The position numbers and the translations under genes were made by a program. DNA of 64,000 nucleotides, taken from Takakia lepidozioides (lineage: Eukaryota; Streptophyta; Takakiopsida; Takakiales; Takakiaceae). The number at the start of each line of letters is the position of its first letter. The stretch's first letter is position 1. The stretch lies in assembly GCA_030704615.1 (NCBI GenBank), contig CM060731.1, positions 48,484,001-48,548,000 of the forward strand, written 5' to 3'. The notes beneath the pieces are model-generated. The model did not search any database. It saw only the letters and a program-made list of their open reading frames with translations, and was not told the origin of the DNA. This document shows positions 31,300 through 41,820 of this stretch, piece by piece.

Positions 31300-32342
31300 G
31301 CTTGGGTTAGAGCATTTGCAATGGCACTAAATCCCTTGACAACCGTCTATAATAGTTTGCCAACCCCATGAAAGCTCGAACTCGGCTCACATCCGTGGGG
31401 CGTGGAATTTATGCAATGGCCTCTACTTAGTCTGCTGTACCCCCAATTCTCCAGGATATATCATGTGACCCAGATACTCAATCCGGTTGTGGAAAAACTT
31501 GTCACTTCCCGTGCAACTTCAATCCGTGCGCTCTCAAGCGCTCCAATACCCACCTGAAGGTGTCTCTCGTGCTCCTCCACCACCACCGTAGCACTAAAGA
31601 TGAATGAGGTCATCTATGTAGCACTGAGCAAAGATCACAGTCCCCTGCCACACCAACACATCCAAAAACATGCACTCCACACACAACAACCCACCACACC
31701 ACATCCAACACACCCACACAATGGACACCCCTGCTAAATCCTCATGACTCTCCCTCAACTACCTGCAGGAGCGTTCTTAATCCCCAATGGTAAGACCCGC
31801 CATTGATATAGGCAATCTTGCCGTGCTCATTGATCCCCCAGAATGTCGTCTTCTGCTGTCCGCCCCCCTGATCGGCAACTGGTGATATCCCGGATCGTAA
31901 ATCCAAAGTGCTAAAAACCTTAGCATCCCGATGGCATCAAAAGATCTCCTCTGGTGTGTGGCATGGCATACTTATTGGACTTGGTCTGACGATTACAAAA
32001 AAAAAACAGGCCCGTAATTACCGCACATACGTCTCTCCGTCCCCCAATTGCCATGACATCCTTCTTGGCTGGCACACTGTGGCTGAAGCCATTACTCTCC
32101 ACCAGAGGCTCCACCAAACCCTGCCTCTCAAGATCTTGAGTCCTCATCTGAATCAAAGACCTCTCCATGTCACTGTAGCTATAGGGTCTCCGAAAGATTG
32201 GCGTGTCAGTGGCCAACTCAATATACGGATCTCTTGACCTTTCAGTGCTCCCAAGTCCTTCAAACTGAAGGCAAAGCAATTCATGTAAGCCCTCAGGGGC
32301 CGCCGTATACGTCGTCGCTCTCCTCCGTAACAATGGGTCCAA
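31300..32342 (-). pseudogene. Gypsy reverse transcriptase (decayed)
   Basis: The N-terminal block reads DTPIFRRPYSYSDMER, DLERQGLVEPLVESNGFSHS and VPAKKD (32240-32050). The conserved KYAMPTPEEIFDAIG region is split by a frame change. The catalytic YIDD is visible at 31620-31609 within AQCYIDDLIH. Several stops occur. A palm domain is therefore present but inactive. Confidence 0.8.
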
Positions 32343-32679
32343 TGTCAGGCTCCCTTGTTCCTCCGTAACTGCAACCTTAAGTCCAGTGGGCTTTAGAGGT
32401 AGAGGACGCGTCCTGGTGTGCTATGTTGCAACCTCTTGAGCAGTACACCCTACCTGCTTAGTCAATGACAAGGCCTCATCCTGCCCCATCATCTCATCCT
32501 CGAGGACTTCCTCAACCCGAAAAAAATCCCCAACCTCATCCATCACCGCCACCTTGGCTGCCAACTCCCTCTAAACCTCGAGCACCTCCCACGTGTGCCA
32601 TGGGTGTCTGCATCCCATGATCCTCACATGCTCGTCCCCACTCACTGCCTATACCGTCTCGGTAGGTAAAGAAACCATT

Positions 32680-33675
32680 GAGGGAAGTATACGCCACACT
32701 CTGCGCTGCTCAGCCATAGCCAAGCTGATAATCCAGGTCAAGCAATTAAGATCCATTGCTTGCCCCAACACCTGACGACGTTATGCCTCAGAAAGAGACG
32801 GCACCGCCATGGTACCAGTGGTAAAACCCATCGCCCACTCACGTTTATCAGCATTATACTCCATTAACTGCTGCAACTGAGCATCCCACAGGAGGCCAGG
32901 TCCACTATCCCGGAAAGCATGCGATCCTGGGAAGCTGAGCAGTGTAGGTAATGTTGCTCGTGGTTAACCCACCATGTTGACCACTGCCAAAGGCGAACGG
33001 TCATTGTGTCTCCTACGTTGAGACTGCCTCCCTGTGTCCAAAATGCTATCCATTGTGAGGTGTGCTGGCCGCTGCACCCAATCAATGCAACGCTTGAGCA
33101 GTGCGGGTGACATCAAGTTAGTCCACCATAGCCGTAGACGATGAGCCCGTGACCCCACTGCAGCTGCATCTAGCAACACTGCTGACCTAAGCCACGACCG
33201 GACTTGATGCACACTGGCCATCACCCGGGCCCGAGAATCAAACCATCAGTGGCACATTCTCCAAGATGTATGCTGGAGATACAGCTTGATGAAGCTGTAA
33301 GTGGCGCAAAAACCGTACCATCTCCCCAAACAAACCCGACCTCGAGTCTCGCAATCCATTGACATGCCCGGCTGATGAATGCCCTTAGCAGGGCCAACCT
33401 GCCACTACCAGATCAATGGAGCCACCCGCTCCAAATCCTGCGCCCCCCAGCACGAATGTCTGCTGGCAAGGCCTGCTGATCCCACGCCTGCAGACACTCA
33501 AACCGTCAACAACTCAGGGTACAGCTGCACCGACTGAGCAACATGGCGAAGTGAAACGCGTCATGCAGTCTCATCCCTCTCCACATATAGGTAACATCGA
33601 ACTCGTACACCTGCCTGTAACATAGCAGCCAATCCGGTGCTGATCGCACCAAACAAGTCTAGAAGACAAATGCCT
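32680..33675 (-). pseudogene. C5-cytosine DNA methyltransferase domain inside the Gypsy element
   Basis: Motifs of the 5-methylcytosine methyltransferase family appear in the proper order over about 330 residues. Motif I is LLDLFGAISTGLAAMLQAG (33660-33610, SAM binding), followed by YLYVERDETA. Motif IV is DLVVAGWPC-stop-GHSSAG (about 33405-33370) with the catalytic Cys kept and the following codon TAA where the family has Gln (CAA). Motif VI is ILENVP (33261-33250), motif VIII GSRAHRLRLWWTNL (33165-33121), the region near motif IX EWAMGFTTGT, and motif X LGQAMDLNCLTW (32770-32731). Lesions include a TGA after DETA, the TAA in motif IV and a TGA after ENVPLMV. All three could be C-to-T changes of CGA or CAA codons, as expected for methylated DNA. 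It lies between protease and RT, so it was probably part of the polyprotein. Confidence 0.87.
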
Positions 33676-34080
33676 TCATCCGGATACTGCCACACAATAG
33701 GTGTGGTGTCTAATGGAGACAGCTGAGGTGGTCTTGGGGCAATCCCCGCACTCTCCTCCTCTCCTGATGGTACAAAAGCCTTCACCCAGGCTTGTTGCAC
33801 CCGTCGATCAGCAACCTGCTGCAAATCCTTGCTCGTGCCCCACAATGGAGTCTGAGCAACCATGGCAGGCAACTCCGTCACACCATACCTGTCATCATGC
33901 TCTCCCGGAGGTAACACATCCTCTGAATGAGCGTTGCCCTCAAGCAACTCTCCAGACCAATTCACTGCAGCTGTGAATGCTGCTAGTGTCGACATCTTGC
34001 CTCGCTGGGCAACCGCAACCCCTCCTATGAACGTCACAGGGGAGTTGCACACGCCGGCCCTCCCCTGACTGTCATCCAAG
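33676..34080 (-). pseudogene. linker between Gypsy protease and methyltransferase
   Basis: The open frame 34124-33561 includes this stretch (about 135 codons: TLAAFTAAVNWSGELLEGNA, then LPPGEHDDRY, then VPSGEEESAG). No domain recognised. It runs in frame into motif I of the methyltransferase, which supports a fused protein. Confidence 0.7.
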
Positions 34081-34465
34081 CTATAGGAAGCTGACTCCTC
34101 CCAAAAATCCAAGGTGAAGCCCATGGGTACAACATGCCCAACACCAGGACATCTTACGAGACACCACCTCTGTCACAATGGCCTTGGCTCGCCTCACTGA
34201 GCCATTTGTAGGGTGATCCGGCCGTAGTCTGATAGCCAACTCACGCCGTGTCATGTCCCGAGCATGCTCCGATCCTCCCAGAGACGTTTGTATCTGGAAA
34301 GGACAAGGCTCCATATCCGCCTCCGTGAGGCCCAAGCCTGCAATAGCAGCTCTGCCCAGCATCAATGCTGAGCTCCCGAGTCCAACAAGGCCCGTAGTGG
34401 CCAGTACCTCTTGCCTGCCGGTCCACTCAAACAGAAAATGTCATCCTGGTTGTCTAACATGACAA
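34081..34465 (-). pseudogene. Gypsy aspartic protease
   Basis: ALLDSGAQ (about 34397-34374) gives the D-S-G active site; one base later in frame follows LMLGRAAIAGLGLTEADMEP, the usual flap-side continuation. A frameshift splits the two blocks at about 34370. The frame then reads into RPDHPTNGSVRRAKAIVTEV before another break. Confidence 0.75.
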
Positions 34466-35150
34466 CTCCAGGTGTCACCATGGCGCGCTCAATGGCTGGC
34501 CTAGCTGGCAACTCCATCAACCTGGCAGCTGCAGCTTGTCATGCGCCGCCGTGGCAGTCTTGACCCTCAAATCTGAGGATCTTTCTGGCACTACACCTCC
34601 CACTATCTCCGCAAAAGATGAAGTAACCTCCTCACTCTCACAGAGTGTAGCTGCCAGCCTGAACACCTCAGCTGGTCTTACCCCCGGCGTCGCAATCATG
34701 GTAGCCGAGAACAATGGAGCCTGACACACAGATGTGGCCGGTCCCAGCAGCACACTAGCTGCCGTAGCCTTGGCAACACTAGGTAGTGGTGTTGCCCGTG
34801 TAGCTCTCCCCAATGGCATAGTAACCTCCGCCTCGGTAACAGTCGGGCGAGAACTAGTTGCCATGGATGGCGTCAACACTATCTCCGCCACTGTGAATGA
34901 CTGAGGAAGCCTGGCCTGACGGCTTGCTTCCCCACGTTGTGGATCCAACTCCACCTCTACACCTCGTGATCAGTACTCGTGCTGCTTCTCGGGTCATGGC
35001 TGCAGCAGACCCCACCTGCACTAGTGGTAGTGCTGCTCCGCACATGAATCCCATGCCTCCCATATCTCCTCCCTCAGGAGCATGAGGTGGACCATCCGGC
35101 CTTGGGGTCGGCACCACCTGAGCTGTAGCCATGGCAACGAGCCTCTGCTC
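34466..35150 (-). pseudogene. Gypsy gag-protease spacer
   Basis: Open frames 34954-34517 and 35132-34854 are rich in Ala, Thr, Val and Pro with no recognised domain. They sit between the gag zinc knuckles and the protease, where such low-complexity spacers are common. Confidence 0.5.
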
Positions 35151-35159
35151 TAGCTGCTA

Positions 35160-36487
35160 AAGCCGGTTGGCCATGCCTTGGTCAACATCCTGGCCTTCGC
35201 GTCCTTGGCCATGTTGAGCTTGCCCTTGGCCTGCACCTCGTGCCTGGCCCACCTCGTCCTCTTTGGGCTGCTCCATCCACCTCGCCCCCGGCCACCATGT
35301 TCCCTTGGAACTGGCTTGGGCCCAACTCAGGATGCAAACCATAACACTGGGCCTCTCCATGCTCGTGCTTGCCACAATGTCCACACTGCAACTGTGCAGG
35401 GTGTGCATGTGCCGGCCCTTTGCCTCCCTCTGGGCAATCCTTCTTGACATGGGGTCCTCCACATGTCCAACACACCAACCTCCGCCCGTTGTTGGCCTGC
35501 AAATGAAGGGAGAGACCCCTACATCTGAGGTCCTCTCTGTCCTTCCATGGGCTTCACCTGAGCCCCTTGTTGCCTTGAGCACGTTGAGGTAGTGGTTGGC
35601 TAGAAGCACCACTACCCCGTGGTGTCTCCTTAGCAAATCCCACCATGACCACTCATTCCTCCACCATGTTGAGCTCTATCTGCTCTGCCCGCAAAAACAC
35701 ATTTGCTAAGCTCGGTTGGGCCGCTTGTAGGAGAGTTGCATCCCGCACCCTTCTCCTTAGCTTCCTGTCCAATATCCCATACCAGAATTGGACAGCCTGA
35801 GCTTCCGTAACCCCTTGGGTTACATTTATCAAGCGCCTCATGCGAGTGAAAGCCTCCCTCAAGCTCTCAGTAGGCTCCGTTTGAACTCTTGCAAGCTCCG
35901 CAACTTCTCTGTCCTCACCCTTGGTAGTTCCCTCTCAACTCTTTGGAAGAACTCCACAACAGGGTTGAAGGCGGCACGGATACTGGTGCTGGTGCGTAGT
36001 GGCTTGGGTGGACGTCCTAGCTACGGTACCACCAGTCCCACTAGTCCCACTGCTGTTTGCTGAAGCTGCCGATGCAGCAGCAGGTGTAGCCACTGCCCTC
36101 GTGGCTCTAGTGCCCCTAGTGATGGAGACATAGTCGGGTGACCAGTACATCCTCCACTCCTTGATCTCAACCTCATTCCCCCGCCTAAACTCATGGTAAT
36201 CATCACTAGGCGCCCCTCAAGGTGCTAAGACAACCCCTTCCATGCCATGAAAGGCGTAAATAGTTGTGGATTGCGCATTTTTGCGCAAATCACACCACCT
36301 ATCAAACTCTTGGATAAAATCATCCAACTCGATGGTGCCCCACCGCCCCAGAGTACCTTCGTGGCCCCTTGGTAGCTCCATAATCTCCTCCATTTGTCCC
36401 ACAATAATGGCAAGGAAACAACTTGCACTGCCGGTGTGAGTCCTCCTGATTCACAATCTGAATCAGAACCTTCCGTAGAAGACACCA
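35160..36487 (-). pseudogene. Gypsy gag with two zinc knuckles
   Basis: Gag begins at an ATG at 36487 (MVSSTEGSDSDCESGGLTP). The capsid-like region includes FIQEFDRWCDLRKNAQ and, at 35862-35653, FTRMRRLINVTQGVTEAQAV followed by WYGILDRKLRRRVRDATLLQ, a typical retrotransposon-gag signature. Two knuckles follow near 35480-35340: CWTCGGPHVKKDC (one residue short of the CCHC consensus) and CGHCGKHEHGEAQC (exact CX2CX4HX4C). Several frame changes occur between the blocks. Confidence 0.82.
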
Positions 36488-36627
36488 TTTCTCCAAGGGG
36501 TTTAGCCACGCCAAGCTAGGGTTTGTGTCTCTTGGACTCTAGGCTTCTTTGCACCGAGCTATGGCGGTTGTGAGGAAATCAGCAAGGTATTCTTGTTCTT
36601 TATGGCCCCCACACACCATCAATAGTA

Positions 36628-36639
36628 GCTCTAATTCCA
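36628..36639 (-). other. primer-binding site of the Gypsy element (decayed)
   Basis: TGGAATTAGAGC on the minus strand differs at two positions from TGGTATCAGAGC, the standard initiator-Met site. It lies eight bases after an LTR-like end GTTGCCAACA. Confidence 0.6.
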
Positions 36640-36660
36640 AAGGAAGATGTTGGCAACCGA

Positions 36661-36955
36661 AACTAAGTGCACAAGCTTCCATTTAACTCACAAAATAGCG
36701 CCATTGATCCCTATGGCGACTAATCAAACATGGCTGACTTTCAGCCCTTGTAGGCACTCATTCACGTGCTTTTCTTGACCATAGCATGCCCTTCGCACCT
36801 AATCCAGCCCCTGCACCTGCTGCTTCAAGAGTTGTGCTCCCTTCAAGCTTGAAGTTGAAACCCCAACTCACATAGGTCCTACAAGTGCTTTTATTTCACC
36901 CCAAGTGGAAACCAGCCCTAGCCCTTCTAAAGCTTGAAAAACAGAGCCTCAATGG
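36661..36955. other. probable 5' LTR sequence of the Gypsy element
   Basis: It follows the inferred LTR end at about 36650 and has no gene. The LTR start could not be located because the 3' LTR does not visibly match. Confidence 0.4.
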
Positions 36956-37265
36956 GCACGTGAGCCTACGAGCGGTGAGTTTGCAGCAAAACAAGATTCG
37001 TGGTACTTGAGCTGGAAGATGATTCAAGAAACATTCCTGGTGTAAGAACCTCTGATTGTGAATACTGAATCATGGGTAGGATTTATGAGCCCTGTTTTCA
37101 CACCACAACCTTCCCCCAATTGGTCTTGTCTGTTTTTCCATATACTCGGGAATAGGGTCATATGGTTCAGATACCATCCACGGTTATAGGCTATTTTTTA
37201 CTATTCTTGAATCATCTTCCCGCTCCAGTACCACGAATCTTGTTTTGTTGTAGGCTCACGTGAGC
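36956..37265. repeat. fold-back element (inverted arms of ~70 bp)
   Basis: Left arm 36956-37028 and right arm 37200-37265 are inverted copies sharing CACGTGAGCCTAC, AACAAAACAAGATTCGTGG and GAAGATGATTCAAGAA, with one insertion of about 13 bases in the left arm. The loop of about 170 bp is non-coding. It resembles a small MITE; no clear target duplication was found. Confidence 0.75.
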
Positions 37266-37999
37266 CTGCTCACCAAATAGCATTCCTGGTGCTTGATGTT
37301 GCATAAGATTGTGCATAGCAATGAGATACTATGTCTCATACCTCTCCAGGGATATACAAACGTGTTTGCCCCCAACCTTTTGCTCAGAATGCCCTCATCA
37401 AACCCTTGATCACCTATTACACCGTGTGAAGCCTCATTAGTAGGAGGACCCATCCCACAAAGTTGTTCCTTACTTGGTATTGTCTACAGTACACCCTAGA
37501 CCATATGCAGAATAATGTGTTAGATAGTAACACACCTGACCTGCCCCCAGTACTCGGAAAATGTAAGGCACCCCCTTCTCCAAAGAACTGCTTTAGACAC
37601 ATGGTGACAGTGGTCAGTGGATACAACTATGGTATTTTCACAATATTTTCATCAACTGCCACACAGATCATGTTATCTTTAAATGAGTGGCACAATGGGG
37701 CAAAATTATATGATGCCAAATAAAACTTCGTGACACCCCATGCTTTCACCGAGGAAAATGTCTGAGGTGTTAGTGAAGATCACAACATGTTACTTTACAT
37801 AATTAAATAATGGGCATGATAAGACATTGTTTTGGACCATATCAGGTTTCTGCAATGTTTGCTGTGGATCTATGGCTATTATTGGTACCAGACATCAAAT
37901 AAGTGTAGGTTGTACGAGTCGAGCAAGCAGGTGCCCTAATCCACTATTACATGAACTTGACATGATAAATTCATTTCGTCAAACAATTGCATACATTGG
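37266..37999. other. non-coding stretch
   Basis: No supported gene, RNA or element. Confidence 0.6.
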
Positions 38000-38004
38000 C
38001 CAAG

Positions 38005-38115
38005 TTCAGGCCCGGACCTGCACTTTTAAGCTTTGACAAAGCTTCATGTACAGCCGCTTCAGTCTTTTTCCTCAGTTCGATTTCATGTTCCAATTTATAC
38101 TCCAGCTCAGCCGCC
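38005..38115 (-). pseudogene. isolated exon-like coiled-coil fragment
   Basis: After a possible acceptor (AATTTCAG at about 38118) the minus strand encodes AAELEYKLEHEIELRKKTEA followed by AVHEALSKLKSAG, a heptad-rich, highly charged helix. Codon use and absence of stops look like a real exon, but no partner exon was found nearby. It may be a captured gene fragment or an exon of a gene with long introns. Parent gene unknown. Confidence 0.4.
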
Positions 38116-38340
38116 TGAAATTGCAGGCAGAGACTAAGAATTGTAACCTTATAGCCACAAGCACCATAACATTTAACCAAAACTGACAACCGTCCATCTC
38201 ACGCACTAGTATTTTGTGGTTGTGAAAGCTGAGCTTTCATGTTGTTGACCATCAAAGTACCTCCACTCGATGATTGTTAGGTGAGGTCTATGCCAGGTCT
38301 ATGCTCGACCCGGTCTATGCTCAAGCACATCTTAGATGAT

Positions 38341-38872
38341 TGTTAGGTGCTAGGAACGAAGGTCGACCTGTCAACCAGTTCGGAATGACTAAAGATTGCT
38401 AGAATACCGCCGAACCGACAGTCGCAGGTTAAGTGAGGCAAGCTCGTGAGCATGAAGACAAGTGAAGACTAGGGATTTTTTATGGTGTGGAGTACGGGGC
38501 AAGATGGCTGGAGCAGTGACGATGGTGTACAGGCGCCTTGAGCAGATCTGAATTAGCAGGCAAGGTGCATAGATACCACGGTGCGGCGGTTGGGTAGACC
38601 GGGAGTGCAGCCCGGTACTGTGCTTTTGTGAATAGCTTGAAAGTGACGGAGACAGTAGGGGTTGTCAACGCCGTGGCCCTTGTCTGTACTGAACGCAAAT
38701 CTTGATTTCCCTGTAAATTCTTGTGAGTTGGGACCCAAGCAAAAGCACACCGTGATTTTGTCACAATTGAACTGGAGAGTGTGAGAGTCCAAACAAGTGT
38801 GGGAGTCCAACCATCTGTATTGCCTGAAATCTATAACGATTGGACTGGGGAAAGAGTCATAGATACGAAACA
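38341..38872 (+). repeat. 5' LTR of the second Gypsy element (532 bp)
   Basis: Starts TGTTAGGTGC and ends GATACGAAACA. It matches 41821-42201 plus 45293-45369. A deletion of about 60 bp (near 38605-38690) distinguishes the two copies. The 15 bases up to the LTR start (GATGATTGTTAGGTG) are also found at 38269-38283. Confidence 0.88.
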
Positions 38873-38874
38873 AG

Positions 38875-38886
38875 TGGTATCAGAAC
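38875..38886 (+). other. primer-binding site of the second Gypsy element
   Basis: TGGTATCAGAAC, two bases after the LTR end, matches the initiator-Met site TGGTATCAGAGC at 11 of 12 positions. Confidence 0.8.
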
Positions 38887-39358
38887 GAGGGAAGCTAGAG
38901 TGTGAGCGCGCTCACGCTTAGCGCACTAAGTGTGAGCAGACTTCGTTAAGCGTGAGCAGATTTCTTAAGCAAGAGCACATAAGGGAAGAGCCTATAGCCG
39001 TGGGAAAAGCAGGACCTATTGTCGTGGGGGCAATGTTGAGTGGAATGGAGGGTAACATACGATGCCTAGGACCTAAGACGTCGAGTTCCATGCATGAAAA
39101 TTTGAGAGGAATGTGTGGCAAAATTCTTAAGGATTAATGGCTACGTGGAATGGATGAATGTAGGATGAATGTAGGATGACAAAATATGGATGAATGAACC
39201 ATGGATGACAGCAACACGAGTTTAATTTCGGAGAACTTGAAATCAACCTTGTGTCAACACGAGGTTGATTTCCGAGTGGACGTGGATGATTACGGGTTTA
39301 TTTTATTTTTATTTTTATTTTTTAGGTCATGTAAATCAACCTTGCGTTAACGCAAGGT
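38887..39358 (-). mobile_element. Mutator-like element A, truncated
   Basis: It begins GAGGGAAGCTAG next to the PBS and is an inverted copy (about 450 bp, well over 90 percent by eye) of the right part of element B (about 41245-41686). It shares CGCGCTCACG-rich ends and GATGAATGTAGGATGA repeats. It stops at GTTAACGCAAGGTTAG (39358), where unrelated integrase sequence starts, so its far end is lost. Confidence 0.7.
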
Positions 39359-40148
39359 TAGCTGCCCTTCTTCAAGTGTGTTCAATGTGGAGTTGCTTGT
39401 TCTGCGAGCTGCGTAACTCTCTTGTTGTTCCTTTTGTGCTCGGCGTACATTCTCATGAAGGGTGATGTCCATATTTGTCAGGAGGTCTACCTTCTCCATC
39501 ATCATATTATTGATGGCCTCCTCATCATCGCGTAAGTCCACAAGCTCTGTTATTTTCTCCCATCTGTTATCAACATCTATTCTTATGTCTCTGCCTGTCA
39601 GTACTTTGAACGGAGAGAATCGAGTTGAGGTCTGTACCCCCACTCTATAACCAAATAGGGCTTTGTATAAATCACGATCCCATTCATGTTCTCGTTGTAT
39701 GCTCAGTACCCGTATGCTCTGTTTGAGCGATTTGATGATGCGTTCCACCATCCCATTGCTTTGTGGCCAATATGGTGCTGAGTGATCGTGTTGTATGCCA
39801 AACTTCGCACATACATCTTCGAATTCTTTACCCCACTCAATGTCTTGATCTGTGGGCACTATCTTGGGTGTTCCATACCTGTATACAACTTGTCTACTCA
39901 CAGGGGTGCTGGTAGCAACAAGACTGCAGATTGTGTCATCTACATCTGCTGTGTTTCGTGAGAGCTCACTGGTCTCGGTCAATGCTATTTCAGACTCATC
40001 CCTGTTTGACAAGTGGAGAAGGTCTCTCAGTAACCAAGAGGTTTGTTGAGTATATTCCTCCATGGACAAGTCTGCCACTTAGTCTTTCCATCTCTATCTC
40101 TTCATCCCCGATGCCTTTTCCTCTGCAATCTCTTTGTGAAGTGGCCAT
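39359..40148 (-). pseudogene. Gypsy gag-start/integrase fusion fragment, inverted
   Basis: The minus strand opens with a possible start (MATSQRD) and MEEYTQQTSWLLRDLLHLSN, then joins RQVVYRYGTPKIVPTDQ, the middle of an integrase core. It continues with HSAPYWPQSNGMVERI (the catalytic Glu), YRVGVQTSTRFSPF, RRAQKEQQESYAAR and a final LEEGQLTLR. So gag start and late integrase are joined with protease, RT and RNase H deleted. It has its own version of the region also present at 40289-40745, so it comes from a different Gypsy lineage. Confidence 0.75.
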
Positions 40149-40288
40149 AGTTACTCACATCTGATTTTGCAGGAGTCTAGCTGGTTACCAACTCAAGTGT
40201 GACAGCAAGGGATGACAATCTGGCTGTTTGTGTGAGAGAGATGGAATACCATCAAATGTGCAAAGTGTGAAATTATGACAAAATCAGA

Positions 40289-41820
40289 GAGATGCACTCT
40301 GTCCTGGATCTGGTGAAGCGTAGTATGCAGGCTGCACAAGAACGGGCCAAGTTCTTTGCTGATAAGCACATGACTTTTCGGGAATTTGTTGTTTGGTGAT
40401 ATGATATTCTTGAAAGTCACACCTAAGGGAAGTAATTTGACACTTGGTAAGTGTTACAAGTTGTCACCAAGATTCTGTGGCCCATTCGCAATCCTAGAAC
40501 GCCATGGTAAGGTGGCCTATGAGTTAGATCTGGCTCCCACGTGGAAGATTCACAAAACTTTCCATGTCATCCTTCTCCGGAAGTATATGTCAGACCCATC
40601 ACCTATCTTGCCCACGTTGCTTCAAGCTATGAGCGATGGTCAGCTGATGGTTGAACCCGAAAAGATTCTAGAAACGCGAGTAAAGCCCCTGCACAACCAA
40701 TCTTGGAAAGAACGGGGATTGCTAGTCCGTGAGCGGCTCACGTGAGTGGAAAGATGCGTGAGCGGAAAGATGCTCACGTAATAGGGTGTATGGGCCTACA
40801 ATCGCAGATGAGGAAGCCCCGAGAGACCTATTTCCACGGGAATGAGTGTACATATCATGCGTACTTGGATGACTGCTAGACGACTGTTGGATGAATGAAG
40901 GATGAATAATTCATGAATAGTTGAATGCGAGATGGCTGATGGATAGACATATGCTTCGCAATGCATAAACAATGGATGAGTGGATGGTTAAAGACTGGAT
41001 GTATTATCGAGGGTCATCGCTCAGGTACTTCCCCGGAATGAGAATATGGTAGATGTACCTGAACCATACATTCAGAAAACACAGATGCAGCCGGTGCTTG
41101 TTAATTCCCATTACACCTCCTTGTGATCAATGTCACGTTGATGCAAGGTTGATCCTTGAACTTCCCAAAAGACTAGAAGACACGAAACACTAAGCAAGAC
41201 GAACTTGATTTATTTTCCGAAATAGGCGATTGAAATCCATAGCATAATCAAGGTTGCGTTAACGCAAGGTTGATTTGCACGACCCAACAAAAAAAAAAAA
41301 AAAACCGTAATCATCCACGTCCACTCGGAAATCAACCTCGTGTTGACACAAGATTGATTTCAAGTTCTCCGAAATTAAACTCGTGTTGCTGTCATCCATG
41401 GTTTATTCATCCATCTTTTGTCATCCTGCATTCATCCATTCCACGTAGCCATTAATCCCTAAGAATTTTGCCACACATTCCTCTCAAATTTTCATGCATG
41501 GAACTCGACGTCTTAGGTCCCAGACATCGTATGTTACCCTCCGTTCCACTCAACATTGCCCCTACGACAATAGGTCCTGCTTTTCCCACGGCTATAGGCT
41601 CTTCCCTTATGTGCTCACGCTTAAGAAATCTGCTCACGCTTAACGAAGTCTGCTCACGTGAGCGCGCTCACACATTAGCTTCCCTCGGAAAGAACATTTG
41701 ATTAAGTGGTTGCATTACCCAAAGACAGAGGTTACTCGGGAGAAGGAAAACGAATTGGCATTGAATTATCCCTCGTTTTCTATCATTGAGGACAATGACC
41801 TGTCTTTGGGAAGGGGAGCT
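40289..41820 (+). pseudogene. Gypsy integrase C-terminus and chromodomain-like tail, interrupted
   Basis: MHSVLDLVKRSMQAAQERAK, then a frame change, then DMIFLKVTPKGSNL, KLSPRFCGPFAILERHGKVA, YELDLAPTWK and FHVILLRKYMSDPS, the usual Gypsy integrase end. The chromo-like part begins VEPEKILETRVKPLHNQSWK and is split by a Mutator-like element (40714-41686); it resumes with EHLIKWLHYPKTEVTREKEN, then LSLGRGA and a stop before the LTR. Removing the insert and one copy of its target duplication restores continuity. Confidence 0.82.
40714..41686. mobile_element. Mutator-like (MULE-type) non-autonomous element B
   Basis: The 973-bp insert is bounded by the exact 9-bp duplication GGAAAGAAC (40705-40713 and 41687-41695), the length typical of Mutator. 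Its ends are related inverted repeats rich in GTGAGCG and GCTCACGTGAG. No transposase was found. It interrupts the chromodomain-like tail of the host Gypsy. Confidence 0.82.

Larger units (their letters stand above)
28849..36660 (-). mobile_element. Gypsy (Ty3) retrotransposon carrying a DNA methyltransferase and a PHD finger
   Basis: Minus-strand order: LTR end GCCAACA (about 36650), PBS, gag with two zinc knuckles, protease, C5-cytosine methyltransferase, RT with YIDD, RNase H, integrase (HHCC then DDE), PHD finger, stop, polypurine tract (28887-28873), LTR start TGTGTGGACTAG. PR-RT-RH-INT order is Gypsy type. Every domain has stops or frameshifts, so the copy is dead, yet motifs of all domains are legible. 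Full LTRs could not be paired by eye. Confidence 0.9.

Noticed and set aside
33561-34124. Independent host methyltransferase gene
   Set aside because: The frame is continuous with sequence downstream of the Gypsy protease, and RT follows directly; the domain belongs to the element.
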